A DNA stretch of 64,000 nucleotides from Hyperoodon ampullatus (GCA_949752795.1 OX457061.1:3593239-3657238), one strand, 5' to 3'; positions 21,216-31,985 are shown, counted from the stretch's first letter. The notes: generated by a model not told the origin, from the sequence alone. Translations and numbers: made by a program.

Positions 21216-21589
21216 GAGGGTCCTGCATGACGAGAGGAATGGTGGCCTGATTCTCCAGAGGCAGAGACCCCAGCGCACCCCACATCCCTCCCGAGGGGCC
21301 CACGGCACTGCCCTGACATGACCTCTGCCCTGGCCATCAGCACAGGGCCTGCTGGGTGGCCACTGGTGTTATCGGGAGCAGAGTGGCCCCTGTTCCCTCC
21401 GCCTGGCTCCCTTCCTGCCACCCCATCGATCTCCCTCTGAGACACCCACGTCCTCCTCCCAAATTAGGCTGTCCAAGAAGGATGAGTCTTCATCAGTCAC
21501 CGTCGCTCAAGCTGTGGGGATGGATCTGGGGACGCAGAGCCCCTGTCATGTCACTTAGGAGGCTCTGATGACGAGAGTGGCCTGTGTGA
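21216..21589. other. Unique sequence, nothing recognised
   Basis: No gene or repeat recognised. Confidence 0.4.
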
Positions 21590-21930
21590 GCAGAGGAATA
21601 TTCCACCACTGTGGGTTTTTATGTGAAATTACATATGCACCGGCTTAATGCACTAATGTCAAAGCAAATAAATATACATGGAAACAAGCACCCCTCCCTC
21701 CCTCTGCGTCTCGCTGCGGCCCAGTGGTTATACTCCTGGGCTCCCCACGTCTTTAATCTTCCTGATTCATTATCCTGCCTTCCATGTGGCATATTAATGT
21801 TAGGTCAAAAAGTATTTCATCAGTTATTCTGAAGGTCTTATTTCATTTTTATTCAAAAATATGTAATCCTGAGAAAAAATAATTACATATGAGACCAACA
21901 GCGGAGCTCTGACCTGAATTCACAGATTCA
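21590..21930. promoter_or_regulatory. AT-rich island, strong candidate conserved non-coding element
   Basis: Repeat-free AT-rich block. The 11-mer 'aattacatatg' occurs twice (21627-21637 and 21881-21891), and 'aatatgtaatc' at 21857-21867 is a near inverted copy. 'gcttaatgcactaatgtc' and 'gcatattaatgttagg' add TAAT cores. Repeated identical sites in a compact block are typical of enhancers, though function is inferred. Confidence 0.37.
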
Positions 21931-21934
21931 TGAA

Positions 21935-22060
21935 ATCTCAAATCTCGGAAGGGGATTAGAGTCAACCCTCTCATTTCACAGATGGGGAAACTGAGGCCTG
22001 GGAAGAAGGAAGGACCAACGCCTGCCCGGCATATCAGGAGCCAGTGCCAAAGTCAGGCCA
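21935..22060 (+). repeat. Ancient mammalian repeat with MIR-like core
   Basis: 'tcggaaggggattagagtca', 'accctctcatttcacagatg' and 'gggaaactgaggcctgggaa' match a widespread old repeat, the same pattern as 6330. Family name uncertain. Confidence 0.55.
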
Positions 22061-22204
22061 GGCACCTTGTTCTCCGGATACCCACCCCAGAACACTCACG
22101 TCCTATGTGGGGACAGGACGTTGTTACCTTGGTCATCTCATAAAAGATTGAGCTTCCTGAACATGGAGGTGATTCAGCAGACCAGACAGCCACCACTCAG
22201 AGGT

Positions 22205-22420
22205 GTTGTGATGGTTATAACCACTACTGTCCACTGGGCATTCCCAGGGCCAGGCTGGACACTTCACATGCATCACGGTACTGAATCCTCAGTTGCCCTG
22301 ATTGTTCTCATTTTACAGATGGGGAAACTGAGGCACGGAGAATGTTGGAAACTCATCAAGGCCACATAGATAGTGAGTGAGGTTATCAGGATCTGTACCC
22401 AGGTTCATCTTGTCCTATTA
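22205..22420 (+). repeat. MIR SINE, near full length
   Basis: 'acttcacatgcatcacggta', 'ctcattttacagatggggaa' and 'actgaggcacggagaatg' are unmistakable MIR core and tail. Confidence 0.8.
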
Positions 22421-22544
22421 ACCAGCATGCCGCATGGCCACAGGGGGACTTATTGCCCTAGGGCAGTCTCAATATAGCTTCTAAGGCCCCATTAAGTTCT
22501 AAGAGCCCATGAAATACCTAAACATATTGCTAAGACACAAAGAA

Positions 22545-22965
22545 GGGTTGGTCGTGTTAGTTACCGTCACTGCCATAACACACATCAGCACCATATAACA
22601 ACATGAACATAGTATCTACAGTTTCGGAGGTCAGGAGTCCAGTGGGTCTGGCTGGTCCCTCTGTCAGAATCTCCCAAGGCCAGAATAAAGGTGTTGGCAG
22701 GGCTGCCCAGGCTGCCTGAGGCTCTAGGGGAGAATCCGCTTCCTTGCCCGTTCAGGATCCAAAGGACAGATCCCTGCTTCCTTGCTGATGTCCGCAGAGG
22801 GCCTTTGTCAGCGTCTAGGGGCTGGTGGTACTCCTTGGCTGCGGGTCCCTCCTCCAACTTCAGAGCCTGTAACCGCAGGACACGTCTCCCGCCCTCGAAC
22901 CCCTCTGCCTTCCTCTTCCACTTCTAAAGGGCCCTGTGATGACACAAGGCTCACGTAATCCAGGC
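22545..22965 (-). repeat. MLT1-type (MaLR) LTR, reverse
   Basis: 'gtgttagttaccgtcactgc', 'cagtttcggaggtcaggagt', 'ctctaggggagaatccgct' and the terminal 'cacgtaatccagg' match the antisense of MLT1-class LTRs. Non-coding LTR fossil. Confidence 0.65.
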
Positions 22966-22984
22966 TAACAATCCACCCCAGCAT

Positions 22985-23580
22985 CTGTACGTAACCTTAA
23001 GGCATTCCCACCATCCCTGTTGCTTGGGGATCAGGATGTGGACCGCGATGGGGGAACATTCTTCTTCTACTACAACAGTGAGGATGGGAAATCCTTTTGT
23101 TGGACTGAACCTGGAAGGTGAGAAGGATCCACATGAATTCCTGGCTGGGCTAACGTCTTGGCCAAACACCCCGGGGCTTGGGAGGAACAAAGCTGGAGGG
23201 CTGGTGATGAGGAGATCTGCAGAAGAGATGTGTGGACAGTCCTCTCAAAATGGGCCAGAGGGTGACCATCCAGAGACACATCGTCCACCTCCAGCATCAT
23301 GCTCTCTGTGAACAGTGCCTCTGGGGCTGCAGGACGTGGCATTGCTGCCGGGTCCCGTGGGGATGCTCACCCAAAGGCTCCATGGGAAGAGGGCCCCCTG
23401 CTCAGCAGCCAAGGGGACAAGGTGACTTTTCCATGGCCTTCTGCTGGCCTCCCTCTCCAGTCCCTCCAGTGGCCCGTGTGTGAGGCGGCCGTAGTGTCGG
23501 CGATGCAAAAAGAACTCACCCATCAGGCTGACTTCACCCCCACCACTGCGGGTACCCAGGCTGCCAACAGTAGCAAACGA
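22985..23580 (+). pseudogene. ERVL/MaLR-type endogenous retrovirus internal fragment, decayed
   Basis: 'tcaggatgtggaccgcgatg', 'gggaaatccttttgttggac', 'ttcctggctgggctaacgtc' and 'ggccagagggtgaccatcc' resemble internal sequence of ancient ERVL-class proviruses. It is interrupted by stops in every frame and flanked by MLT1-type LTR pieces on both sides (22545-22965 reverse, 23590-23665 forward). No functional viral protein is encoded. Confidence 0.45.
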
Positions 23581-23589
23581 TGTTTAACC

Positions 23590-23665
23590 TCAGTTATGGG
23601 TTACATTGCACCCCCCCAAAAGATGTTGATGTCCGAACCCCCAGTACATGGGAATGATCCCTGCT
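23590..23665 (+). repeat. MLT1-type LTR 5' fragment
   Basis: 'gttatgggttacattgcacc', the C-run, 'aaagatgttgatgtccgaac' and 'ccccagtacatgg' match the 5' start of MLT1 LTRs. Confidence 0.65.
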
Positions 23666-23699
23666 TGGGGCTGAGGCCCCTGAGACAGGCAGGCCCAAG

Positions 23700-23745
23700 A
23701 CTGCCATTCTAGATGGGGAAACTGAGGCCAGAGAGACTGCCCCTC
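23700..23745 (+). repeat. MIR core fragment
   Basis: 'ctagatggggaaactgaggc' plus 'cagagagac' is the MIR core. Confidence 0.5.
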
Positions 23746-23794
23746 TGGAACCTGCTTTGGGGGTGGCCTGGGGAGTCTGGTCTGCTGTCAGGTC

Positions 23795-23870
23795 GAGTGC
23801 CTAATGCCTGGCATGATTTCTGGTACAAACACAGGGCTTGCTAAGTGTTTGCAGGAGAAATGATGAGTCG
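23795..23870 (+). repeat. L2 3'-end fragment
   Basis: 'cctaatgcctggcatgattt' and 'ttgctaagtgtttgcagg' match the L2 tail ('...gcctggcacatagtagg...aaatgtttg'). Confidence 0.4.
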
Positions 23871-24754
23871 GTGGGCCTGGGAGGGTCACCCAGTCCCAGA
23901 GGAAGGTGGTGGCTGAACACACACCCCTCCCATGCCCACCCCCAGGACTGCACACAAAACCTCGCAGGCGTCTGCCCCATGGCTCCACGGAGCCACGGGG
24001 GTGGGTTCCACCAGAGCCGCCCCTCATGGAAGAGGAAGAAGCTGGCACTGCCAGCAAAGCCTGTAGGGGCCTGGCTGGAGGCTCCGGTCCTAGGACTGCC
24101 AGGCGGGGATGAGCCGCTGCTGGAAATCAGCTGCTCTTCCAGGGGCTGGAGCAGCAGGTTCATGCCTGGAAGCTGTCCTACTACCACTGCCCCCCAGCCA
24201 GGACTCCTCAGCAGGATGAGGCCGGACCCACTACTGACCAGCAGGGCAGGGCTGCAGCTCCTAGAGCAAGCGCCCAGACCGGCTTGTTCCGCGGAAGGAC
24301 GAGCAGCCGGTCCACGCTTTGAAAGCCCCTGGGAAAGGGCTTCTGAGCCCTGCTGGGAGTGGCCAGTGGTCAGTGAACACACTCAGGCCATTTTGTCCCT
24401 GGCAAATGGGATCAGTGGCATTGATTGTACCCTTCCCGGGGTACATTCAGATCCTGGCAGAGCCTGGGGGTGGGGGATCGAGGCTGGGGCTGCTGGTGTG
24501 TGGCCACTCTGGAGAGCTAAGCCTCTCCTGTGGGGAAGAAAAACGGGCTCTGACTGGCTGGAAGGAGAAAGAGCCAGGAGGAGGGGAAATGTGGGTCTTT
24601 AGGCATGGCCCTTCCCCACCCCTCCCCTGGTGCAGGATCACAGGCAGGTCTGGGGGCTCCAGGATCCTCAAGTTCCTCTTTCCCCCCACCCCAGAACATT
24701 CACTCACCCTCCGATACCAACGCTCGTCTTCCCTGTGTCTGCCCTGCAAACTAG
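23871..24754. other. Unique GC-rich sequence; long open frame judged spurious
   Basis: An open frame of 254 codons (23838-24602) and overlapping antisense frames occur here. No domain, signal peptide or splice structure is recognisable, and low stop frequency in GC-rich DNA explains it. Confidence 0.4.
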
Positions 24755-24890
24755 ACATTCACTCATCATTCGCCCATTCATTCTATCCACTAAGCACCGG
24801 ATTCTGTGTCCAGCGCTGTGAGGTCAAGGTTCGCGATCTCTGCCTCGTGGCACTTGCTCTCTTGTGTCTGGAAGTCGGGCACTGACCGTG
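24755..24890 (+). repeat. Ancient mammalian repeat (tail motif 'actaagcacc...gtgtccagcgctgtg')
   Basis: 'attcattctatccactaagc' and 'ctgtgtccagcgctgtgagg' match the common '...attgagcacctactgtgtgccaggc' type repeat (L2/MIR-related), also present at 34060, 36935, 60665 and 63065. Confidence 0.4.
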
Positions 24891-24909
24891 GCCAGGCCAC
24901 AGCACCCTC

Positions 24910-25110
24910 CTCCCATCCTGTTACAGTGTAATTAACCTCTAGGAGCTGTGCTGGGAGACTTACCTCCATTGTTTCCATCGCCCCCAGAATCCTATCAGGG
25001 GTATCACCACCCAATTTTACAGAAGTGGAAACTGAGGCTCTAAGCGGTTTACACACTGTCCTGCTGGTGGCAGGTGGATGGCAGAAAAGTGGCCTCGACT
25101 GTGTCCGCAT
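24910..25110 (+). repeat. MIR SINE
   Basis: 'cacccaattttacagaagtg' and 'gaaactgaggctctaagcgg' mark the MIR core, with a diverged head upstream. Confidence 0.65.
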
Positions 25111-25119
25111 CCAAGTCCC

Positions 25120-25515
25120 GGAACCCGTGGCTGACCCCTCTGATGGGTTGCTCATTGGCTGACCTTAGGACAGGGGGATGATCGGGGTATTCCAGAGGGG
25201 CCATGTCACCACAAGGTCCTTACATGGGGACAGGAGGCAGAAGGACAGTGTCAGAGCAAGACAGGCTGAGAGGCACCTGGCCGGACCCTGTGGCTCTGAG
25301 CGTGGAGGGAGAGGCCACCAGCCCAAAAACGTGGCTGCAGGGAAACAGATGGTCCCCTGGAGCCTTGGGACGAACCGACTCTGCCCAACCTTGATTTTAG
25401 CCCAGTGAGACCCATTTCGGCTTTCTGACCCCCAGAGCTGTAACATAATAAATGTGTGTCTGTGAAGATGCTAAATTTGTGCTGGTTTGTGACAGTGGCC
25501 ACTGGGAAACTCATG
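25120..25515 (+). repeat. MLT1-type (MaLR) LTR
   Basis: 'accacaaggtccttacatgg', 'ccttgattttagcccagtga', 'cccccagagctgtaacataa' and 'taaatgtgtgtctgtgaag' follow the R/U5 end of MLT1 LTRs in order. The 'ataataaa' poly-A signal is still visible near 25446. Confidence 0.75.
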
Positions 25516-25689
25516 CAAAGCCCACATCCATCTGAGTCTGAAGCACAGAGTTCCCTGTGAAGCAGGAGCGGGCAGGCAAGAGGAGGGGAAACTCAGGCCC
25601 AGGCCCTGAGGTCAGGCCCCGCGCTTCTGCTGCAGCTCCCGCTTCGGGGTGCATCTCGGTCCCACTGTCCCCCGGGCCTGCTGTCCACT
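25516..25689. other. Unique sequence, nothing recognised
   Basis: No feature recognised. Confidence 0.4.
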
Positions 25690-25750
25690 CACCCTGCCCT
25701 CCTCACAGTCTCTCTGGCCTCAGTTTCCCCACCTAGAATGGCCGTCTCGG
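25690..25750 (-). repeat. MIR fragment (reverse)
   Basis: 'tctggcctcagtttccccac' plus 'ctagaatgg' is the reverse of the MIR core. Confidence 0.5.
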
Positions 25751-26190
25751 GCCTGCCTGTCTCGGGGACCTCAGCCCCCAGCCTGCTGGTGGGCATCAGC
25801 CCCAAGTGGGGAACATGGCCCACCACGCAGACCTCCCCAGGGACGCATGGATTCAGGGAGTTTGCAGGCTGGAAGCAGCCCAAGGAGGCTGGCGCAGGCA
25901 GGCCAGGGAGTTTGGGCCACAGCCCACCTGTCCACACCTGTCACCCCACATCCTCCCTGGGGTTGCTCCCTCTCAAGAGCCACAGACCCTTTTCAGAAGC
26001 TGTTGAGACTGGCCCTCCAGCCTCAGAAACACGACCTGCACACAAGGCTCTTCCCCGATTCCAGGATGCCTGTCCCGGAAGCCCATTTGCAGACTCTGGC
26101 CAGGGGCGTGGCTGCCCGGCTGGTGGGTCCAGAAGGAGGCAGTCGGTGTGATCGATCACGGCGCATGGCTGGGTGGGTGTGGGCTGTGGG
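25751..26190. other. Unique GC-rich sequence, nothing recognised
   Basis: No gene or repeat recognised. Confidence 0.4.
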
Positions 26191-26390
26191 TAGGGCTGCC
26201 AAACAAGTTACATAACACCCTGTAAAATCTGAGTTTCAGGCAAATGAATAATTCTGGGAGTGTAAGTTCGTCTCAAATATCGCATGGGATACACTTGTAC
26301 TGAAAATTTCCTTGTTGTTGTTTCTCTGAAATTCAGATTTTACTGGGCGCCCTATTTTGTCTTGCTTTGTTGCTAAATCCGGCAGCCCTA
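26191..26390. mobile_element. Palindromic MITE (non-autonomous DNA transposon fossil)
   Basis: Two hundred bases with a perfect 10-bp terminal inverted repeat, 'tagggctgcc' / 'ggcagcccta'. The arms stay largely complementary throughout: 'ccctgtaaaatctgagtttc' on the left pairs with 'ctgaaattcagattttactg' on the right. It can fold into one long hairpin, encodes nothing, and fits an old hairpin-type MITE. Confidence 0.9.
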
Positions 26391-26439
26391 GCAAGAGGGC
26401 TGTGTGTAAGGGGGCGGGCGTGGGGTGGGTGCATTTTGA

Positions 26440-27026
26440 TGTTATCTAAACACTGAGCTTGGTGACATAGCTCAACCAAGATAAAAGCCACTGAGAAATT
26501 GGATATGTTTAAATCTATGCCTCAGAAAATGCTGGAACACATGGATCACCTTTCCGGTAACCTAAAAAACTCCCCCAACGTACCGATTCCGAAGGGCAAA
26601 GTGTGCTGTCCAGGGCTGCCTGCTCTTGGCAGGTCCCCAGGTTTTCGTAAAAACACTTAACTCTGCTACTGTCTGTTCTCGGGAGATGTAACCCTAAATT
26701 CCCGGGCTTGTAAAGCATCATTCACGGGTGTTGTCAGCTACCAATAGAAATTACTCCCTTCCTGGTACAGCTAGGCAAAGCCAATGCGTGCAGCGAACCC
26801 TTGTAAACCTGCCAGCGTCTCAAAAACAAATTCAGAAACATCGCAGGCAAACCTGAGAAGTTTACAATGAAATCCTTTCTACAGCCCTCAGCCATCCAAT
26901 GCCACCAGCAGACATTAATTACCCCACAGACGTCAGAAAAGCTGGGACGCCCAGTTGAGGTCTGAAAAGACCCTCTCTTTGGCAAAAAAGGCTATGCCAA
27001 GGAGCTTTTCATGTTTTGATACTTTT
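26440..27026. promoter_or_regulatory. Repeat-free intermediate-GC block, candidate conserved non-coding region
   Basis: About 590 bp with no recognised repeat, containing 'gcagacattaattacccc' and several runs of A. The CHR SINE at 27041 inserted at its right edge. No exon was recognised. Role inferred from composition only. Confidence 0.25.
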
Positions 27027-27040
27027 CTGACTACATTTTA

Positions 27041-27261
27041 TTTTATTTTTTTATTTTTATTTTTTTTTTGCAGTACGCAGGCCTCTCACTGCTGTGGCCT
27101 CTCCCGTTGCGGAGCACGGGCTCCGGACGCACAGGCTCAGCGGCCATGGCTCACAGGCCCAGCCGCTCCGTGGCATGTGGGATCTTCCCAGACCACAGCA
27201 CGAACCCGTGTCCCCTGCATTGGCAGGCGGACTCTCAACCACTGTGCCACCAGGGAAGCCC
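27041..27261 (-). mobile_element. CHR SINE, reverse orientation
   Basis: T-rich start, 'gcagtacgcaggcctctcac', 'gttgcggagcacgggctcc' and 'gcatgtgggatcttcccag', ending 'caccagggaagccc'. It is flanked by an exact 14-bp duplication, 'ctgactacatttta', at 27027-27040 and 27262-27275. Confidence 0.95.
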
Positions 27262-27267
27262 CTGACT

Positions 27268-27332
27268 ACATTTTAGACTAAACCTTTGAAAACTCACAGG
27301 TAGATCTGGTTTTCTGACGTGTCCTCATGTGT
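27268..27332. repeat. Segment shared with 39686-39743
   Basis: About 58 bp from 'tagactaaacctttgaaaac' to 'gtcctcatgtg' is about 90% identical to a segment at 39692, differing at six sites by my count. It belongs to no family I recognise. Confidence 0.85.
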
Positions 27333-28038
27333 GTCCTCCATCTCAGCTTCTGCCTGCATCTCTGTCTCCTGTTTCTTTGCCTTTATAATCCTAGTTTCTG
27401 GGACTGGAGTGGAGCTACCTCTTGGGTATTGGGGGAGGACCCCTGTGTCAAATCTAATTGTTCAGGGCAGTTGTGAGTTGGCCGGTCTGGAGGGAGAGGT
27501 TGCTATGGTGGCTGGTGGTCCAGGTGGTCCCACCTTAGGGATTAGAATTAGCATCGCTGACTGTACACGGGTGACCAAGGGCGCTACCCTGCCCTACAGG
27601 GTTGAAGGACAGCTCAGCGCTAGACGTCCCCATCCCTACCCCAAGTACCTCTTGGCCCTCAGCTTGCATGCCCAGTCCTTGCTCCAAGAAGATCTGGGGA
27701 AACTCAGAGCCAGACGGGAAACCTGCCTCCTAGGGAATCCAGAGCAGCCATGCCTTCAATCAGTGGAGCTCTGGTCCTTGTCCCCGGTCCCCTAGCAGGA
27801 ACACAGGGTCACGGGGTCAGTCCAGCCTCTGTCTTGGGCAAGGAAGACAGTGCCATAGTGGGGATTAACCTGCTTTGAAAAGTTAAAGGTGCACCAAGTC
27901 CGCCCGCTCCTCTTGGGTGGTGTCGGGTTAGATGCAACACGGGGGCATCTAAAGGGAAAAGCATATTTGATATGCCTTTGGTTTTCCAATGTGGATGATC
28001 CTATGTCATTAAAAGAGCTGATTGACAGTGCACATTAG
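27333..28038. other. Unique sequence, nothing recognised
   Basis: A 158-codon open frame at 27319 has no recognised domain. No repeat was seen. Confidence 0.4.
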
Positions 28039-28067
28039 AATATGATATGATATATGATATGATATGA
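28039..28067. repeat. (ATATG)n simple repeat
   Basis: About six imperfect units of 'atatg' in tandem. Confidence 0.85.
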
Positions 28068-28559
28068 GACAATGGCCCTGCCGGGGAAAGACCTGGATGA
28101 GCAGCCCCGGGACACCTGGGTGGGTGGCACTGGCCTCGGCCACGGGGTGGAGCTGGGCATGAAGTCAGCCAGAAGCTAAACCAAGGGCTGATTAATATCC
28201 CCTCCTGAATGTCCTTTTGGCCTCCAAGCTTCAGAATCCAAGGAAAGTAAAGACCACCCTCTCAGGAGCCACTTATGGTTTTCAAGGGAAATTTAATGTA
28301 AGACCAAAGCGTGTCTGGTGCCACATGACCTGGTTTAGCTGTCATCATGCCATGACCCAGAGAAGCCAGCTGCAAGGTTGGCTTCGGGTGGACGGCTCGG
28401 ACCCCTCACTTTCTCACCTGGGGCCCCTGGCGACACCTGAGCTTTGGTTCACAGTCTGGCTGGACGTGCTCCCCAGCCCGGAACGGCCCATAGCTAGGCT
28501 CCCATCTCGCTCTAATTTACAGCTCCGACGACTGTCCCCTTCTCGCCAGGGTCACTGAA
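28068..28559. other. Unique sequence, nothing recognised
   Basis: No gene or repeat recognised. Confidence 0.35.
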
Positions 28560-28715
28560 TGATTTTGCTCTTGCTCGTCTTCCCAGGGACCTGGCCCTCC
28601 GCTCAGGCAGGGGTCGCTGCGTTCACTGCCTGTTCCCCGCTCCTGCTGGCGCCCGGCACGTCCTGGGGGATCGCCACGTCATCTGCCGCAGGAGCAAATG
28701 ACGGAGTGGACAAAC
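28560..28715 (+). repeat. L2-like fragment (weak)
   Basis: 'tgctggcgcccggcacgtcc' and the preceding 'cgttcactgcctgttccccg' loosely follow the L2 tail ('...agcgcctggcacatag'). Confidence 0.25.
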
Positions 28716-29059
28716 ATACAAAGTCCCCTGGCCCCCGTGTTTCCGGAATAAGAAGATGTATGGCCTGACTTCGGGCTCAAAGAACCCAGCCAGCTCTCAG
28801 AGGAAAGAATCAGAGAAAGACAGTCTGTCCAGCGTTCCTGATCACTCATGTGTTTTGCTACCCTGGGTCCATGGGTGGCGGCCAGCCTGCTGTGCACTGG
28901 CTGCAGCCCTGTGCCACCTGCTGGATCCCAGGGCCGCCCCGAGTCCATGCCATGTCCAGCTGGGGACTCAACGTTTCAAGGAGCCATGCATGAATGCCCC
29001 CGCACTGCTGGCATCTATCTCCCCGAGTAAATTGTTACCTGTCACGTCCATGCAGCAGG
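28716..29059. other. Unique sequence, nothing recognised
   Basis: No gene or repeat recognised. Confidence 0.35.
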
Positions 29060-29165
29060 CACGGTGGTCCCCGCTTTATCACCAGGAAACCCAGGCTCCC
29101 AGGTGGGAATCCAGAGCCTGGCTCAGGTGGCTAGGAGATGGCAGAGGTGGGCTGCCAACTCCAGG
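29060..29165 (+). repeat. MIR SINE fragment
   Basis: 'ccgctttatcaccaggaaac' followed by 'aggtggctaggagatggcag' fits the MIR core and 3' part, diverged. Confidence 0.4.
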
Positions 29166-30394
29166 ACCCCAGCTGTGGGTCCCCACGCCATCCCATCCCT
29201 CTCCCCCCACACAGAGGCCTGGCGCCAACTCTTCCCTGGTTTCCATCCCGATGTCCAGCCTCAGCTGGGAGATGGGCTCCCTTCATTGCCACCCTCAGTA
29301 CTTAAAGGACAAAACCAGCCACATGGTCCCCAAGTTGGTATCTGGGGAACAAGGGTTGTGGGCAGAAGTCGTCGTGCCTTTGGCCGCACGGCTCGGAGCC
29401 CGAGCTGGGCTGAGCGTCGGGGCCTGGGCACGGCCTTCCAGCCCCTCAGGTCTGCACAGGCGAGGTGAGCGGGACAGGCCAGAGGAAAGCAGTAAATACT
29501 CCCTCCCTGCTCACAGCCCCCTTGGACGGCTGTCCTTGTTCTGGGCCAATGGCTGAAAAGTGGCATTTCCAGGAGGGATGCTGTGGGATGCTTTCTTAAC
29601 TGGTCCAACTCCTTCCTGTCCTCGGGGGGTGTGTGCCACTGAGCCCTCCCGACACCCGGGGGCCCAGCTTGACCGTCCTCACCAGCCCCGCCCACAGCCC
29701 ACCTTACCTCCGCTCGGGAGCCAGGCCTGGGCCGACCTCCGAGACCCAGGCGCCGTTTAGGCTGTGGCCATCTGGACAGCTCGGTCAGACATGGATCCCA
29801 GGGCCGCCCTGAGATGGGCCAGCTCAGAACCTCCCAGGTGCTGGGGCGGTCACTCCCGAGGGTGGGCCCTGATCAGATGGCACTGCCCCCCTGCAGCCCC
29901 CTCCCTGCTTCATGGCTCTCTGCCCCTGTACCTCCATCCGTCCCCGTGAGGACGTCAGTGGGTTGAACCTGGACCTTCACCCGCTCAGGGAGCTCACGGT
30001 GCTCACGGTGGCAGATGGGAAAGTCATTCACTCATTCGTTCATTCCTGAGAACTGACTTCCCAGACACAGCACTGAACCCCCGAGGGCCACTGGGTCCTG
30101 GCATCTGGCTTGAGGGCCTCCTGGGCAAGGCTTCCTAAGAGAAGCAGAAAACCACTAACCTCTACGCGGTGGGGAGGCCCGGCCCAGTGGGGGCTCCAGT
30201 TTTCGGGGCAGATCAGCCCAGGGAACCTTACCCCCCTGCAGCTGCCAGAGAAATCTGCATCCCTTAAGGTCTCCGAGCAAAGACAGGAGGATGTCAGGAC
30301 CCCAGAAATGCGGCCGTGAGCCCCGAAACCGGCCTCCCCTGCTCTGGAACGGGGAGAAACACGGGTGGCTGAATGCAATCTTCACCAGGCGCCC
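29166..30394. other. Unique GC-rich sequence, nothing firm
   Basis: A short '(ttcattcac)n'-like run near 30028-30045 resembles an L2-type tail. A 266-codon open frame ending at 29556 shows no recognisable domain. Confidence 0.4.
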
Positions 30395-30550
30395 TTCATG
30401 TTAATGGATGGGAGGTCTTTTTGTAGCAATAAAGTAGATTTAATAAGCCAACAGCGAAATTACATTTTTGTTTTGGAAAAAAAAAAGCAAGGTAGTAAAT
30501 ATTCAGTGATGCTCCCCATGAGCTCGCTGGGGCTTTAAAAAGAGATTAGA
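30395..30550. promoter_or_regulatory. AT-rich island, candidate conserved non-coding element
   Basis: 'ttcatgttaatggatggg', 'gtagatttaataagcc' and 'gcgaaattacatttttg' give TAAT/ATTA cores in a repeat-free AT-rich block between GC-rich flanks. Confidence 0.28.
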
Positions 30551-30592
30551 ACATGCACACAAGTGCACGCGCGCACACGCACACACACAAAC
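30551..30592. repeat. CA/CG-rich alternating microsatellite
   Basis: Imperfect (CA)n interrupted by 'gcgcgc', largely alternating purine-pyrimidine. Confidence 0.75.
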
Positions 30593-31585
30593 AGAGCAGC
30601 TGCCCTCTGCGGCCAGAGGCAACATAACTCTCTTTTCATTAGAAGCAAGAGGGGTCCTCCCTCCCCCAGAGCCACGCAGTATGATTTCCAGAGCCTTCCC
30701 TGACTCAAATTTCTTCTCACTAAGTCACATTAGGGTAATAAGTACAAGCCCCTCTGGCGAAGCTCAGAGCCCTGCAGTTACAGGCGCTGGATGCGAGGCC
30801 GGGCTGGCTGCTGGGGTCCCGAGCCTGTGCCTGTTGCCAAAAGCTCCACCCAGAGGGGCCGGCTCCCAGGAGGCAGGCCTGGCTGGGGGCTCCCTGAGGC
30901 AGACCCTCAGTGCCTAAATTGCAGGAAGAAAAAAAATCCCATCCAGGCCCTGCCTGCCGAGGCCCTGATTTCTCATCTCCCAGGGAAATACAGTGTGTCT
31001 GTGATTTGCAGTTTCATCCATTCAGCAGATCTGCTCCCAGCGCCACCACCGCGAGGGCGAGGTGGGGAGGTGGCCGCTACCTCTGGGGGCCAGAGCCAGC
31101 AGAGAGCTGTGGACCAGCACCACCCCGGGAAGCAGGGGACCAGGAGCCCAGGAGCCCAGGCCCTGGGGCCCACACGCAGCCCTGAGAGGCAACAGGGCCT
31201 CCGCGGACGGGATCCAGGGCAGGGCGTGATGCAGGACTTTACCGTGAAAAGCACAGGGAGCCGTGGAGGGTGCTGGCGCAGAGGAGGGGCCGAGATAAAT
31301 GTGCGTTTGGAAAGGTTATTCCCGTGGCTCCGTGGAGAGGTGGTGGGGGCGGGAGGGGCAAGAGACCGATGATGAGGTGGGTGCGCCAATCCCAGCAAGA
31401 GAGGGGAAACGGAGGAAAAGGCCGGGGTCTTGCCCTGGAGAAGGCGGCTCCACGGGGGCCGGGGGCTGCAGCCCCCTGGGCTCTTGCCTCTGGGGTGGGG
31501 TCTCTGCAGCCTCCTGTGTCGGTCAGGGGCAAACCGCAGGCTGGCACGTGGTGCTTTTGTTTTAAGACCAACAAGCACTCGGGCT
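30593..31585. other. GC-rich, CpG-containing unique sequence, no gene recognised
   Basis: 31040-31250 is locally CpG-rich but no promoter element or exon could be recognised. Frames are open on both strands (193 codons forward at 30791, 211 codons reverse at 31608), which argues for composition rather than coding. Confidence 0.4.
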
Positions 31586-31695
31586 CCTCTGGGAAGCACT
31601 GAATACATTTCCCTTTATTAGACACAGACTCTGCCATCACAGCCTCTTTCCCCTCATTATCCCTGCATCAGCTCGCACATAATGGGCCCGAGCTC
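31586..31695. promoter_or_regulatory. Candidate conserved non-coding element
   Basis: 'catttccctttattagacac' and 'ccctcattatccctgcatc' sit in a repeat-free AT-richer pocket. Weak, by composition only. Confidence 0.2.
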
Positions 31696-31983
31696 CCTCC
31701 TGCATTCAGAATCTTGGTCCCCAAAGGAGCCCTCCGTGCGCGCCATTGTGCATGGACGGGGTGGGCGCCCGCTCTGCCTCCAAGCCGCCCTCCACCAGGC
31801 CCTCTGCGATGGGGAACACTAGCCTGCACGGGGGCCATGCCCTTACCTCACCCTGCAGAGAAAGGGGCGAGCAGAAAGGCGGGGTCTGCGCCGAAAACCT
31901 GGAGGAGGGCAGGAGGGGCTGTTTCTTTGATGTCAGACGAGCCCTCCTCCACCTGACTGTGCCCCAGCCCCACACGCGCACAC

Positions 31984-31985
<2 letters not shown>

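Noticed and set aside
23838..24602. 254-codon open frame
   Set aside because: No recognisable domain, low complexity in places, and long antisense frames overlap it. Few stop codons are expected in GC-rich DNA.
28756..29556. 266-codon open frame
   Set aside because: Crosses a MIR-like repeat, shows no domain or splice structure, and has overlapping frames on the other strand.
30973..31608. 211-codon reverse frame
   Set aside because: Proline/arginine-rich composition follows from GC content; frames on the opposite strand are equally long.
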